From Actinophytocola sp963825445 (GTDB lineage: Bacteria > Actinomycetota > Actinomycetes > Mycobacteriales > Pseudonocardiaceae), in assembly GCA_963825445.1 (NCBI GenBank), contig CAWGTM010000019.1:124001-188000 (forward strand): a DNA stretch of 64,000 nt, in the 5' to 3' direction. Position numbers and translations under genes: made by a program. Below are positions 43,940 through 51,839 of the stretch, piece after piece (positions within the stretch are counted from its first letter, which is position 1; each line of letters opens with the position of its first letter). Below the pieces are notes generated by a model. That model searched no databases. It saw nothing but the letters and a program-made list of their open reading frames with translations, and was not told the origin of the DNA.

Positions 43940-44278
43940 TCAGGACTCGGCTATCTCCTTGATCCGGGTCAGGCGGTTGTCCCACTGGTGGGCGACCTTG
44001 GTCATCCACGCGGCGGTGGCGTCCAGGGGCTCCGGGCGGACCGAGTAGCGCACCTCCCGCCCCTGCTTCTGGCCCTGAACCAGCCCGGCCCGGTCCAGGA
44101 CCGCCAGGTGTTTCACGATCGCCTGGCGGGACACCGGCAACCGCTCGGCCATGGTGGTGGCGGTCGCCTCCCCGTGGGCGGCGAGCGCGTCGAGCAGCAG
44201 CCGGCGCGTCGGGTCGGCCAGCGCGGTCAGGACCTCGGCCATCGGGTCGGTGACCTCCCGCGCGAGTGAGGCGTTCAC
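43940..44278 (-). CDS. ArsR family regulator
   Basis: A 112-residue winged-helix protein (VLTALADPTRRLLLDALAAH, TTMAERLPVSRQAIVKHLAV, REVRYSVRPEPLDATAAWM) of the metal-independent ArsR/SdpR-like group that accompanies AHSA1 proteins; no metal-binding CVC motif. The GTG start overlaps the stop of the upstream AHSA1 gene (GTGA), so the pair is co-translated. It probably represses its own operon. Confidence 0.88.
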   Translation of the reverse strand: MNASLAREVTDPMAEVLTALADPTRRLLLDALAAHGEATATTMAERLPVSRQAIVKHLAVLDRAGLVQGQKQGREVRYSVRPEPLDATAAWMTKVAHQWDNRLTRIKEIAES

Positions 44279-44730
44279 GCGATCGTGGGCGCGTAGGCCG
44301 CCAGCTCCTCCAGCTCACTGAGCCAACCCTTGGTGTTGTCCGCCACGTGCGCGGCGATCAGGTCCTCGGTCTTGTCCAGCTCGGCGAACCCGCTCTCCAC
44401 CACGCGCAGCCGGGTGCGGTCACCGTCGGCACTGAGCGTGAACTCCACGAGCGTCGCGTTCGACGGCCCGTTGACCTTCTCCGACGGGCGGGCCCAGCGG
44501 AACGCGAACAGATGCGGCTCGTCGACCTTCTCGACGATGGCGTTGACCGTGTCGGTCGACCTGCCGTCCCGCCAGGTGCAGGTCATGGCGCCGCCGGGGC
44601 GCAGGTCGATCGTGGCGCCGGCGTTGCCGAACCAGGTGCCGATGTGTTCTGCCGTGGTCACGGCCGCCCACACCTTCGCCACCGGCGCGTTGATCAGGAC
44701 TTCCCGCTCGATCGTGTCGATCCCGGTCAT
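44275..44730 (-). CDS. SRPBCC / AHSA1-like protein
   Basis: A 151-residue AHSA1 family protein (IEREVLINAPVAKVWAAVTT, TWFGNAGATIDLRPGGAMTC, FAFRWARPSEKVNGPSNATL, DNTKGWLSELEELAAYA). These helix-grip proteins are of unknown substrate and are very often paired with ArsR regulators, as here and again at 62023. ATG 44730 follows GGAGGGG. First gene of a two-gene unit with arsR. Confidence 0.85.
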   Translation of the reverse strand: MTGIDTIEREVLINAPVAKVWAAVTTAEHIGTWFGNAGATIDLRPGGAMTCTWRDGRSTDTVNAIVEKVDEPHLFAFRWARPSEKVNGPSNATLVEFTLSADGDRTRLRVVESGFAELDKTEDLIAAHVADNTKGWLSELEELAAYAPTIA

Positions 44731-44837
44731 GATTTCCCCTCCTGTTGTTGTGCTACCCAACAGTTGCATATCGACCCCAGAATACGCAACCCGAGAGTTG
44801 CGAGTGATGGGCAACGGGGAGTGAACGGCGCTGCCCG

Positions 44838-44843
44838 TAGGCT
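44838..44843 (+). promoter_or_regulatory. Minus-10 element upstream of lnt
   Basis: TAGGCT ends 6 bases before the GTG start at 44850 and there is no Shine-Dalgarno, fitting a leaderless transcript. Confidence 0.4.
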
Positions 44844-44849
44844 GGCCGG

Positions 44850-46436
44850 GTGGTCGCACCCGCTGTCTCGTCGGATACTCCGGCGACGCCCGACAAATCG
44901 GGCACACCCTCCCCATCGTGGCGGCTGGTGCTGCTCCGCGTCGCCCTCGCGTCCGCGGCCGGGGTCCTGCTGTACCTGAGCGGCCCGCCGCGCACGCTGT
45001 GGTGGTTCGCCCCGATCGCGTTCGCCGTCCTCGGCTGGGTCCTGTACGACCGGCGCGCTCGCGCGGGCTTCGGCTACGCCACCTGCTTCGGCCTGGGCTA
45101 CCTGGTGCCGCTGCTGGCCTGGACCGGCGAGTTCGTGGGCGTCATCGCCTGGCTGCCGCTCGCCCTGTTCGAGGCCCTGCTCATCGGCCTGGCCGGCGCG
45201 GCGATCGCCGTGGTCAGCCGCCTGCCGGCGTGGCCGGCGTGGGCGGCGCTGCTGTGGGTCGCCGGCGAGGCACTGCGCTCGAGCGTCCCGTTCGACGGCT
45301 TCCCCTGGTCCAAGATCGCGTTCACCCAGCCCGAGGGTGTCTATCTGCCGTTGGCCGCGGTCGCCGGCACTCCGCTGATCGCGCTCGCCGTCACCCTCAC
45401 CGGGTTCGGCATCGCCGCGTTCGCCCTGCGGTTCCGGACCTCCCGCGGTCCGGGCCGGCTGCTCGTGCCCGCGCTCGCCGCGCTGCTGCCGATCGTCGCG
45501 GCGTTCGGCTCGCTGCCGCTGGTCGGCACCGACGCCAACGACGGCACGGCGGTCGTCGCGGTCGTCCAGGGCAACGTCCCGCGTGCCGGGCTCGACTTCA
45601 ACTCCCAGCGCCGCGCGGTCCTCGACAACCACTCCGAGCGCACCATCCAGCTGGCCGAGGACATCGCGGCCGGCCGCGCCGAGCAGCCCGACCTGGTGAT
45701 CTGGCCGGAGAACTCCTCGGACATCGACCCGTACCGCAACCCCGACGCCGCCGACGCCATCGACCGAGCGGCCCGCGCCGTCGACGCGCCGATCGCCGTC
45801 GGCTCGGTGCTCGTGGACGACGACCGCAGGCCCCGCAACACGGTCATCCTGTGGGACCCCGAACGCGGCCCGATCGACGAGTACACGAAACGCCAGCTCC
45901 AGCCGTTCGGCGAGACCATGCCCATGCGGGACTTCTTCCGCCTGTTCACCTCGGCCGTCGACCGGGCGAACAACTTCAAGCCGGGCACCGAAGCGGTCGT
46001 GTTCCCCATGGCCAACGCCCGCGTGGCGCTCGCCACCTGTTACGAGGTGGCGTTCGACGGTGTGGTCCGCGAGAACGTCGAGGGCTCGAACCTGCTGGCC
46101 GTGCCCACGAACAACGCGACGTTCGGGTACACGGAGATGACCTACCAGCAGCTGTCCATGGACCGCGTGCGTGCCGTGGAACACGGCCGGGCGGTCGCCG
46201 TGGCGGCCACCAGCGGGGTCAGCGCGTTCGTGATGCCGGACGGCAGTGTCACCCAGCAGACTGGTTTGTTCACCGACGCGGCCCTGGTGCAGGAGCTGCC
46301 GCTGCGGTCCACGACTACGCTCTCCGATCGACTCGGCCCCGCGCCGGAGTGGGCCATGGTGCTCGCCGGACTCGGCGCGCTGATCGCCGCGGTGGTCATC
46401 CGCCGGCGCCAACGCGACACGGAGCCGGCCGAATAA
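44850..46436 (+). CDS. lnt: Apolipoprotein N-acyltransferase
   Basis: A 528-residue enzyme. About six N-terminal spans (VLLYLSGPPRTLWWFAPIAF through GTPLIALAVTLTGFGIAAFA) precede a nitrilase-fold domain. The catalytic triad is visible as Glu in VIWPENSSDIDP, Lys in EYTKRQLQPFGE and Cys in ALATCYEVAFDG; a final span ends the protein. It N-acylates the lipid-modified cysteine of lipoproteins, such as the substrate-binding lipoprotein in this window. Followed by ppm1 after 71 bases, the usual actinobacterial order; in mycobacteria the two can be fused. Confidence 0.93.
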   Translation: MVAPAVSSDTPATPDKSGTPSPSWRLVLLRVALASAAGVLLYLSGPPRTLWWFAPIAFAVLGWVLYDRRARAGFGYATCFGLGYLVPLLAWTGEFVGVIAWLPLALFEALLIGLAGAAIAVVSRLPAWPAWAALLWVAGEALRSSVPFDGFPWSKIAFTQPEGVYLPLAAVAGTPLIALAVTLTGFGIAAFALRFRTSRGPGRLLVPALAALLPIVAAFGSLPLVGTDANDGTAVVAVVQGNVPRAGLDFNSQRRAVLDNHSERTIQLAEDIAAGRAEQPDLVIWPENSSDIDPYRNPDAADAIDRAARAVDAPIAVGSVLVDDDRRPRNTVILWDPERGPIDEYTKRQLQPFGETMPMRDFFRLFTSAVDRANNFKPGTEAVVFPMANARVALATCYEVAFDGVVRENVEGSNLLAVPTNNATFGYTEMTYQQLSMDRVRAVEHGRAVAVAATSGVSAFVMPDGSVTQQTGLFTDAALVQELPLRSTTTLSDRLGPAPEWAMVLAGLGALIAAVVIRRRQRDTEPAE

Positions 46437-46507
46437 CGAAGTCCCGTCCAAGATCGACTGTTGGATCGAACAAGACCGGCGGAAGGGCCGGCGAGGAGGA
46501 ATTACGT

Positions 46508-47257
46508 ATGGCAGGGCAGCCCGAGCCGGTGCTGGTGGTGATCCCGACCTACAACGAGCGGGACAACCTCGAGCGAATCGTGGACCGGCTGCGCGCCGCA
46601 ATGCCGAAGGCGCACGCGCTGATCGTCGACGACGGCAGCCCGGACGGCACCGGTGACATCGCCGACCGCCTGGCGGCCGACGACGAGCGCATCCACGTCA
46701 TGCACCGCACCGAGAAGAACGGTCTCGGTGCCGCCTACGTCGCCGGCTTCGGCTGGGGACTCGAGCGGGACTACGCGGTGCTCGTGGAGATGGACGCCGA
46801 CGGCTCGCACGCGCCGGAGGACCTGCCGCGCATGATCGACGCGCTGGCCGACGCGGATCTCGCGATCGGCTCCCGGTACGTGCCGGGCGGCAAGGTGGTC
46901 AACTGGCCCAAGCAGCGGTACTTCCTGTCGTGGGGTGCGAACCTGTACACGCGGCTCGCGCTGGGCGCCAAGGTCAAGGACATGACCGCCGGCTTCCGGG
47001 CCTACCGGCGCGAGGCGCTGCAGAAGATCCGCATCGACAACGTCGCCTCCCGCGGCTACTGCTTCCAGATCGACCTGGGCTGGCGCACCATCGAGGCCGG
47101 CTTCACGGTGGTCGAGGTGCCGATCACGTTCACCGAGCGTGCCTACGGCGAGTCGAAGATGAGCAAGGACGTCATCCGCGAGGCCCTGATCAGGGTCACG
47201 AAATGGGGTCTGCGCAGGCGGGGCAACCAGGTACGGTCGCTGTTCACTCGCCGATAG
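46508..47257 (+). CDS. ppm1: Polyprenol monophosphomannose synthase
   Basis: A 249-residue GT2 glycosyltransferase, cytosolic without the C-terminal spans. VLVVIPTYNERDNLERIVDR, ALIVDDGSPDGTGDIADRL, the DXD-like VLVEMDADGSHAPEDLPRM, IGSRYVPGGKVVNWPKQR and VPITFTERAYGESKMSKDVI are all diagnostic of dolichol/polyprenol-phosphate mannose synthases. It makes polyprenyl-phosphate-mannose from GDP-mannose for lipoglycan and protein mannosylation. GGAGGAATT precedes ATG 46508. Adjacent to lnt as in other actinobacteria. Confidence 0.93.
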   Translation: MAGQPEPVLVVIPTYNERDNLERIVDRLRAAMPKAHALIVDDGSPDGTGDIADRLAADDERIHVMHRTEKNGLGAAYVAGFGWGLERDYAVLVEMDADGSHAPEDLPRMIDALADADLAIGSRYVPGGKVVNWPKQRYFLSWGANLYTRLALGAKVKDMTAGFRAYRREALQKIRIDNVASRGYCFQIDLGWRTIEAGFTVVEVPITFTERAYGESKMSKDVIREALIRVTKWGLRRRGNQVRSLFTRR

Positions 47258-47274
47258 AACTGGGGAACGAACAG

Positions 47275-47637
47275 ATGACGCATGCCGTGGAGCCGGGTGA
47301 CTGGCGTTGGGGCGACGAGCTGGACGCGGTGAACGCCGCGCCGGTGTCGCACCGGGTGGTGTTCGAGAACGAGCACGTCCGGGTGCTGGAGGTGGCGGTG
47401 CCGGCCGGCACGACCGAGCCGGAACACACCCACAAGTGGCCGAGCGTGATGATCACCGACCGGCGGGCCCGGATCCGCTACCGCATCGGTGACGAGGTGT
47501 CGTTCACCTCACCCGACCCGCTGCCGCCGCCCGGTGAGCTGAAGGGCGCGTGGATCGGCCCCGAGGGCCCCCACGCGATCGAGAACATCGACACCATCGA
47601 CTCCCACGCGCTGCGGATCGAGTTCAAGAACCTCTAG
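47275..47637 (+). CDS. Cupin-like small protein
   Basis: A 120-residue protein with a single cupin-like barrel: VVFENEHVRVLEVAVPAGTT, the metal-site-like EPEHTHKWPSVMI with two histidines, and GPEGPHAIENIDTID providing another His. Function unknown; possibly metal-dependent small-molecule binding. It follows ppm1 by 17 bases and may be on the same transcript. Its stop overlaps the corrected TetR stop by 4 bases. Confidence 0.65.
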   Translation: MTHAVEPGDWRWGDELDAVNAAPVSHRVVFENEHVRVLEVAVPAGTTEPEHTHKWPSVMITDRRARIRYRIGDEVSFTSPDPLPPPGELKGAWIGPEGPHAIENIDTIDSHALRIEFKNL

Positions 47638-48171
47638 TCCACGCCGAGGAGCTGCGCAGGCCGCGTCGACCGCGGCCGTGCGCAGCTCCGCGGCGGGAAC
47701 GTCCGGGAATCGCAGTACGGCGTCCTGGATGCCGCCGAGGGCCATGGCCGCGCGTACGGCCCGGTCCAGTGGCGCGCCCGGGCCTACCAGCAGAGCCGAC
47801 AGTCGCTCCCGCCAAGCGTTCACCGCGTCGAGCAGGCTCAGTTCGGCCAGCGTGGCCGTCTCCGCCAGCATCAGCGGCAGGTCCTCGCGGTGCTCGTGGC
47901 GGAAGTCGAAGTACCGCTCCAGCAGCGCCCGCGGTTCCACGCCGCCCAGCGCCTCGTGCGCGGCCAGGAACGCCTCCGTGCGGTCCACCAGCGGCCCCAC
48001 GATGGCGCGCACCAGGGCCTCGCGCGACGAGAAGTGGTAGTAGAGCGCCGGCTTCGTGATGCCGAGCGCGTCCGCGATCTCCTGCAGGCTCGTCCGCTGC
48101 ACACCGCGGCGCAGGAACAGGTCGCGCGCGGTCGCCGTGATGCGTTGTTTCGTGCCGGCCGGCCTGGGCAT
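47634..48171 (-). CDS. TetR family regulator, apparent frameshift at the extreme C-terminus
   Basis: The DNA-binding domain is clear (KQRITATARDLFLRRGVQRT, SLQEIADALGITKPALYYHF). The ligand domain continues to AAELRTAAVDAA near 47665. As given, the frame then runs 128 bases into the convergent cupin gene (to 47509). Two missing bases at about 47651-47661 would give the normal ending LLGVD and a TAG at 47634-47636, producing a CTAG overlap with the cupin stop; I use that end. The regulator is divergent from the cyclase gene, with two operator-like boxes between, and probably controls it. Confidence 0.8.
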
Positions 48172-48185
48172 GTCGCGCAGAGTAA

Positions 48186-48239
48186 CTTACTTAACGATCA
48201 GTAAGGGGCGGCGGGTTCACTTACCCATCGTTAAATTAG
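48186..48239. promoter_or_regulatory. Two TetR operator-like boxes
   Basis: Box 1 at 48186-48205 reads CTTACTGATCGTTAAGTAAG on the minus strand; box 2 at 48220-48239 reads CTTACCCATCGTTAAATTAG on the plus strand. They agree at 15 of 20 positions and cover the gap between the divergent TetR and cyclase starts. Box 2 ends 4 bases before the cyclase ATG. Confidence 0.65.
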
Positions 48240-48243
48240 GCGT

Positions 48244-49149
48244 ATGGACACTGTGGACTGGCGCGTGGAGTTCGACGCCGAGGTGGAGTTCAGCAACGGC
48301 GGATCGCTGCGTACCGAGAGGTTTCGCCTGGACATCCCGGGCTCGGACATCTCCGACGCGGCGCTGGGTGAACTGTTCGTCCGGCACCTCGGCCTGCTGA
48401 TGGTGGGCACCGTGACGGTCAGCAACAAGCGGCTGCTCCAGGAACCGCACAAGGGCTCACGGGGCGTCACCCCAGCCGACACCGGCCCGCGGCGGCTGGT
48501 GGAACTCAGCCACGTGCTGCGCGACGGCATGATCACCTACCCCGGACTGCCCGGACCCCAGATCAGCGACCACCTCACCCGCGAGGACTCCCGTGCGGTC
48601 TACGCGCCCGGCACCGAGTTCCAGATGGGCCGGATCACGCTGGTGTCCAACACCGGCACCTACCTCGACACCCCGTTCCACCGTTACGCCGACGGCACCG
48701 ACCTGGCGGGCGTCCCGGTCGACGCGGTGGCCGACCTTCGCGGGATCGTGGTCCGGCTGACCGGAACGCACGATCCCGCCATCGGCCCGGCCGCGCTGGC
48801 CGCCCACGAGGTCGCCGGCCGCGCGGTGCTCATCCACACCGGGTGGGACCGGCACTGGGGCACCGAGCGGTACTTCCACGGTCACCCGCACCTGACGGCC
48901 GAGGCGGCCGAGTGGCTGGTCGCGCAGCGCCCCGCGCTGGTCGGCATCGACTCGCTGAACCTCGACGGCACGGCCGACGGTGCCCGCCCGGCCCACTCGG
49001 CCCTGCTGGCCGCCGGCATCCCGATCGTGGAACACCTGCGCGGCCTGGACCAACTGCCCCCGCACGGGTTCCGGTTCCACTCCGCACCCGTGGCGGTGGC
49101 CGGGATGGGCACGTTCCCCGTGCGTGCCTACGCGGTGATCACCGGCTAG
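48244..49149 (+). CDS. Cyclase family protein (kynurenine formamidase-like) with extra N-terminal domain
   Basis: A 301-residue protein. Residues from about 85 on form the cyclase/KynB fold: VELSHVLRDGMITYPGLPGP, TLVSNTGTYLDTPFHRYADG (metal-site motif), VLIHTGWDRHWG, VGIDSLNLDGT and PIVEHLRGLDQLPP. The first 75 residues are an additional small domain (EFDAEVEFSNGGSLRTERF) not found in KynB. Members hydrolyse amides or lactones with a divalent metal; the first metal His of HxGTHxD is replaced (NTGTYLD), so activity may differ. Probably controlled by the divergent TetR. Confidence 0.75.
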   Translation: MDTVDWRVEFDAEVEFSNGGSLRTERFRLDIPGSDISDAALGELFVRHLGLLMVGTVTVSNKRLLQEPHKGSRGVTPADTGPRRLVELSHVLRDGMITYPGLPGPQISDHLTREDSRAVYAPGTEFQMGRITLVSNTGTYLDTPFHRYADGTDLAGVPVDAVADLRGIVVRLTGTHDPAIGPAALAAHEVAGRAVLIHTGWDRHWGTERYFHGHPHLTAEAAEWLVAQRPALVGIDSLNLDGTADGARPAHSALLAAGIPIVEHLRGLDQLPPHGFRFHSAPVAVAGMGTFPVRAYAVITG

Positions 49150-50558
49150 CGCCGAACCAGCGGGGGAGCGCGCTCGAGCAGGTCCTGCTGGTCCTCACCG
49201 ATCCACGCCACGTGACCGTCGGGCCGCAGCAGCGCCGCGGGTGCGGCCAGTTCCTCGCTGACGTCCACCACGTGGTCGACCCGGTCCGCCCAGCCCGTCA
49301 CGTCGAGCCGGCCGGTCTGGTCGAGCAGTAGCCCGCGGCCGTCGTGCATCAGCCCGTAGAGGTGGCCCTGCTTGAGCGTGATGTCCCGCAGCCGCCGGCC
49401 GAGCAGTTCGTGGCCGTCACCGAAGTCGTAGCGGATGCCGGTCGCCGTGATCCTCTCGATCAGGAAGCGGTTGACCTCGTCGAAGTCCATCAGCTCGGTG
49501 AACAGTCGGCGCAAGGCCTGGGCACCCGGTCCGGTGGAGATCAGTTCGCCCTGCACGCGGGTGATGTCCAGGACGGCGGCGGCCACCGGGTGCCGTTCGG
49601 TGAAGTAGGTGTCCAGCAGGCCCTCCGGTGCCCAGCCGGCGATCGTGGCGGCCAGTTTCCAGCCGAGGTTGAACGCGTCCTGCAGGCCGAGGTTGAGACC
49701 CTGTCCGCCCAGCGGCGGGTGGACGTGGGCGGCGTCGCCGGCCAGGAACACCCGGTCGACCCGGTAGTGCTCGGCCAGGCGCGTGGCGTCGCCGAAACGG
49801 GACAGCCAGCGCGGCGTGTGCACGCCGAAGTCGGTGCCGGCGACCGCCACCAGCCGCTTTTTGACCTCGTCGAGGGTCGGCGGGACCGCGCGGTCCTCGG
49901 CCACACCGTCGGCGGGCACGACCAGGCGGAACAGTCCACCGCCGATGGGCCCGATGCCGAACCCGCGCTGGGTCTTGCGGATCTCGGTCATCACGGCGGC
50001 GACCTCGTCGGCCGGCGTGGTCACCTCCATCTCGCCGAGCAGCCACTCGATCCCCGCCGGCTCGCCCGGGAAGCCGACGCCGAGCAGCTTGCGCACCGTG
50101 CTGCGGCCCCCGTCGGCGCCGACGAGGTACCGCGCTTGGAGCCGGGTGCCGTCGGCCAGTTCGGCGGTCACGCCGTCGTCGTCCTGGCTCAGCCCGACGA
50201 TCGCGACGCCCCGCCGGACCTCGGTGCCCACCTCGAGGGCGTGTTCGGTCAGCAGCCGGTCGGTGACGGGCTGCATGAGGCTCATGACATGCGGATGTGC
50301 GGTGTCCAGGTCGGGTGCCGGCTTGGCGATGCCGGCGAACCCGCCGACCGGGAACAGCTTGCCGACCTCGAGGAACCGGTCGAGAAGTCCGCGCTGGTCC
50401 AGCACCTCGATGCTGCGCGCGTGCAGGCCGAGCGACCGGACGATCGGACTGGGCTCCGCGTCCTTCTCCACGACGAGCACCTGCACCCCGTGCAGGCGCA
50501 GCTCGCTGGCCAACATCATGCCGGTCGGCCCGCCGCCGGCAATGATCACGTCGAACAA
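49146..50558 (-). CDS. rox: Rifampicin monooxygenase homologue (FAD-dependent)
   Basis: A 470-residue class A flavin monooxygenase. FDVIIAGGGPTGMMLASELR is the FAD-binding site, ARYLVGADGGRSTVRKLLGV the DG motif and VFLAGDAAHVHPPLGGQGLN the GD motif. The overall sequence, especially LGLHARSIEVLDQRGLLDRF, TPRWLSRFGDATRLAEHYRV and the C-terminal TGWADRVDHVVDVSEELAAP, closely resembles characterised actinobacterial Rox enzymes that hydroxylate and linearise rifampicin. The start is TTG 50556-50558, with GGGGGA 7 bases upstream. A rifamycin-associated element lies 59 bases upstream of the start, supporting the function. Stop overlaps the cyclase stop (CTAG). Confidence 0.88.
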   Translation of the reverse strand: MFDVIIAGGGPTGMMLASELRLHGVQVLVVEKDAEPSPIVRSLGLHARSIEVLDQRGLLDRFLEVGKLFPVGGFAGIAKPAPDLDTAHPHVMSLMQPVTDRLLTEHALEVGTEVRRGVAIVGLSQDDDGVTAELADGTRLQARYLVGADGGRSTVRKLLGVGFPGEPAGIEWLLGEMEVTTPADEVAAVMTEIRKTQRGFGIGPIGGGLFRLVVPADGVAEDRAVPPTLDEVKKRLVAVAGTDFGVHTPRWLSRFGDATRLAEHYRVDRVFLAGDAAHVHPPLGGQGLNLGLQDAFNLGWKLAATIAGWAPEGLLDTYFTERHPVAAAVLDITRVQGELISTGPGAQALRRLFTELMDFDEVNRFLIERITATGIRYDFGDGHELLGRRLRDITLKQGHLYGLMHDGRGLLLDQTGRLDVTGWADRVDHVVDVSEELAAPAALLRPDGHVAWIGEDQQDLLERAPPLVRR

Positions 50559-50616
50559 AGGAAATCCCCCGTTTTCGCTGGTACTGGCTTCGGCGGGAGA
50601 TTGTGCAGCATGACGG

Positions 50617-50635
50617 GGGTCTTGCCACAAGCCCC
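50617..50635 (-). promoter_or_regulatory. Rifamycin-associated element (RAE)
   Basis: On the rox strand the sequence is GGGGCTTGTGGCAAGACCC, 17 of 19 identical to the published RAE (GGGGCTTGCGGCAAGGCCC) and in the same orientation relative to the gene. RAEs precede rifamycin-inactivation genes in actinomycetes and are required for rifamycin-inducible expression. This copy lies between rox and the divergent secreted-protein gene. Confidence 0.88.
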
Positions 50636-50650
50636 GGGGTGCGCTATACG
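50622..50650 (+). promoter_or_regulatory. Plus-strand promoter whose -35 lies inside the RAE
   Basis: TTGCCA (50622-50627, within the RAE) and TATACG (50645-50650) are spaced by exactly 17 bases. Transcription would start near 50657 and run to the secreted-protein gene at 50771, making the RAE a shared element of two divergent promoters. Confidence 0.6.
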
Positions 50651-50658
50651 TTGGAAGT

Positions 50659-50684
50659 GGCAGGGAGTGTTCGTTCTCCCTGCC
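50659..50684 (+). terminator. Terminator-like hairpin in the leader of the secreted-protein gene
   Basis: A perfect 9-bp stem (GGCAGGGAG at 50659-50667 with CTCCCTGCC at 50676-50684), an 8-base loop and a following TTT. It begins right after the predicted plus-strand start point, so it could protect the transcript 5-prime end, attenuate it, or block antisense entry. Confidence 0.5.
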
Positions 50685-50770
50685 TTTGTCATGAGTGCGG
50701 CCAGGTGTGCTGCCCGCGTGCTTATGATCCTGCCGTGGCCACGACGGCCGTGGCCGGAAGCTGGTGTGGC

Positions 50771-51751
50771 ATGCGGTTCAAACGCACGATCAGAGCGGTA
50801 ACGGCTTCGGCGGCGGCCGTCGCGTTGGCGATGGGGATGACCGGGTCCGCCTCGGCGGCCGAGGACTTCAGCGGTCGGTTCACGAACGTCCTGGCCGAGC
50901 CGAAGACCAACTTCCTGCTGAACCTGCGGAGCACCCACGTGCCGCAGGGCATCGCGTACTGGCCCGGTGGCGCCCGCTTCTTCGTCTCCTACTACGACCC
51001 CGACGGGTCGGTCGGCCGCCTGGCGGTGCACAGCAGCGACGGGAGCTTCCTCAAGTACTTCAAGATCAACGGCTATCACCTCGGCGGCGTCGTGACCTGG
51101 CGCGACTGGCTCTACACCATCGACACCACCGAGGGGTCGGGAACCGTGCTGCTGCGCAAGTACCGGCTCGCTGACATCGCCACCACCGCCACCGGCGGCG
51201 CTCTTCCCCAGCGCGAGGCCACGCAGTTGCCGACCGGCGCCGGCGCCTTCATGGACATCCATGACAACAAGCTCTACTTCGGCAGCCACACCGCGGACAG
51301 GGGCTACACCGAGCACGGCAGGCTCTACACCTGGCCGATGAACACGGCGTCCGGTAACCCCACACCGAGCCAAGGCCAATGGGGTGCCTATATCGGGATC
51401 CCGGGCAACGTTCAGGGGCTGGTCGTCACCCCCAACTACATGGTGTTCTCCCAGAGCTGGGTCCGCCGTTGCTGGAGCCGCATCACTGTCCGGGAACGCG
51501 GCGACGGCTTCGCGAGCGACCGGTTCATCTACGCGCCGGCGATGTCCGAGGGCATCGTCAACGCCAACGGCCTGCTGTTCGTCAACTTCGAGTCGGGCGC
51601 CAGCCTCCCGCCCCCGGAGAACTACGCGAGCACCGCGCGCAACGTCATCCATCGGCCGTGGTTCGGCGATCTGTCGACGTTCATCTCCGACATCCTGGCC
51701 AACGGACGGACGATCAACAACACGTCGTCGGATCAGTGCGACGACGACTAG
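50771..51751 (+). CDS. Secreted protein of unknown function divergent from rox
   Basis: A 326-residue secreted protein: signal peptide AVTASAAAVALAMGMTGSAS, mature part rich in beta strands with recurring aromatic-ended blades (GIAYWPGGARFFVSYYDPDG, HLGGVVTWRDWLYTIDTT, FMDIHDNKLYFGSHTADRGY, GNVQGLVVTPNYMVFSQSW), suggesting a beta-propeller. No catalytic motif recognised. The acidic end is SSDQCDDD. The putative promoter overlaps the rifamycin-associated element, so it may be rifamycin-responsive; that is inference. The gene ends at a long hairpin facing rbpA. Confidence 0.7.
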   Translation: MRFKRTIRAVTASAAAVALAMGMTGSASAAEDFSGRFTNVLAEPKTNFLLNLRSTHVPQGIAYWPGGARFFVSYYDPDGSVGRLAVHSSDGSFLKYFKINGYHLGGVVTWRDWLYTIDTTEGSGTVLLRKYRLADIATTATGGALPQREATQLPTGAGAFMDIHDNKLYFGSHTADRGYTEHGRLYTWPMNTASGNPTPSQGQWGAYIGIPGNVQGLVVTPNYMVFSQSWVRRCWSRITVRERGDGFASDRFIYAPAMSEGIVNANGLLFVNFESGASLPPPENYASTARNVIHRPWFGDLSTFISDILANGRTINNTSSDQCDDD

Positions 51752-51760
51752 CTCCAAACG

Positions 51761-51798
51761 CCGGATGCCCACCTCCTGGGCAGGAGATGGGCATCCGG
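51761..51798. terminator. Bidirectional terminator between the secreted-protein gene and rbpA
   Basis: A 38-base hairpin: perfect 11-bp outer stem (CCGGATGCCCA at 51761-51771 and complement at 51788-51798) continued, after one mismatch, by an inner CTCCT/AGGAG stem with a GGGC loop. It sits between convergent genes. Confidence 0.8.
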
Positions 51799-51839
51799 GT
51801 GGGGTGAGCCGCGGGAGGGCTCAGAGGTCAGGCCGGTGG

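Noticed and set aside
47509..47633. Extended C-terminus of the TetR protein antisense to the cupin gene
   Set aside because: The added 41 residues have no TetR character, and a natural LLGVD ending with a CTAG overlap is visible after restoring two bases.
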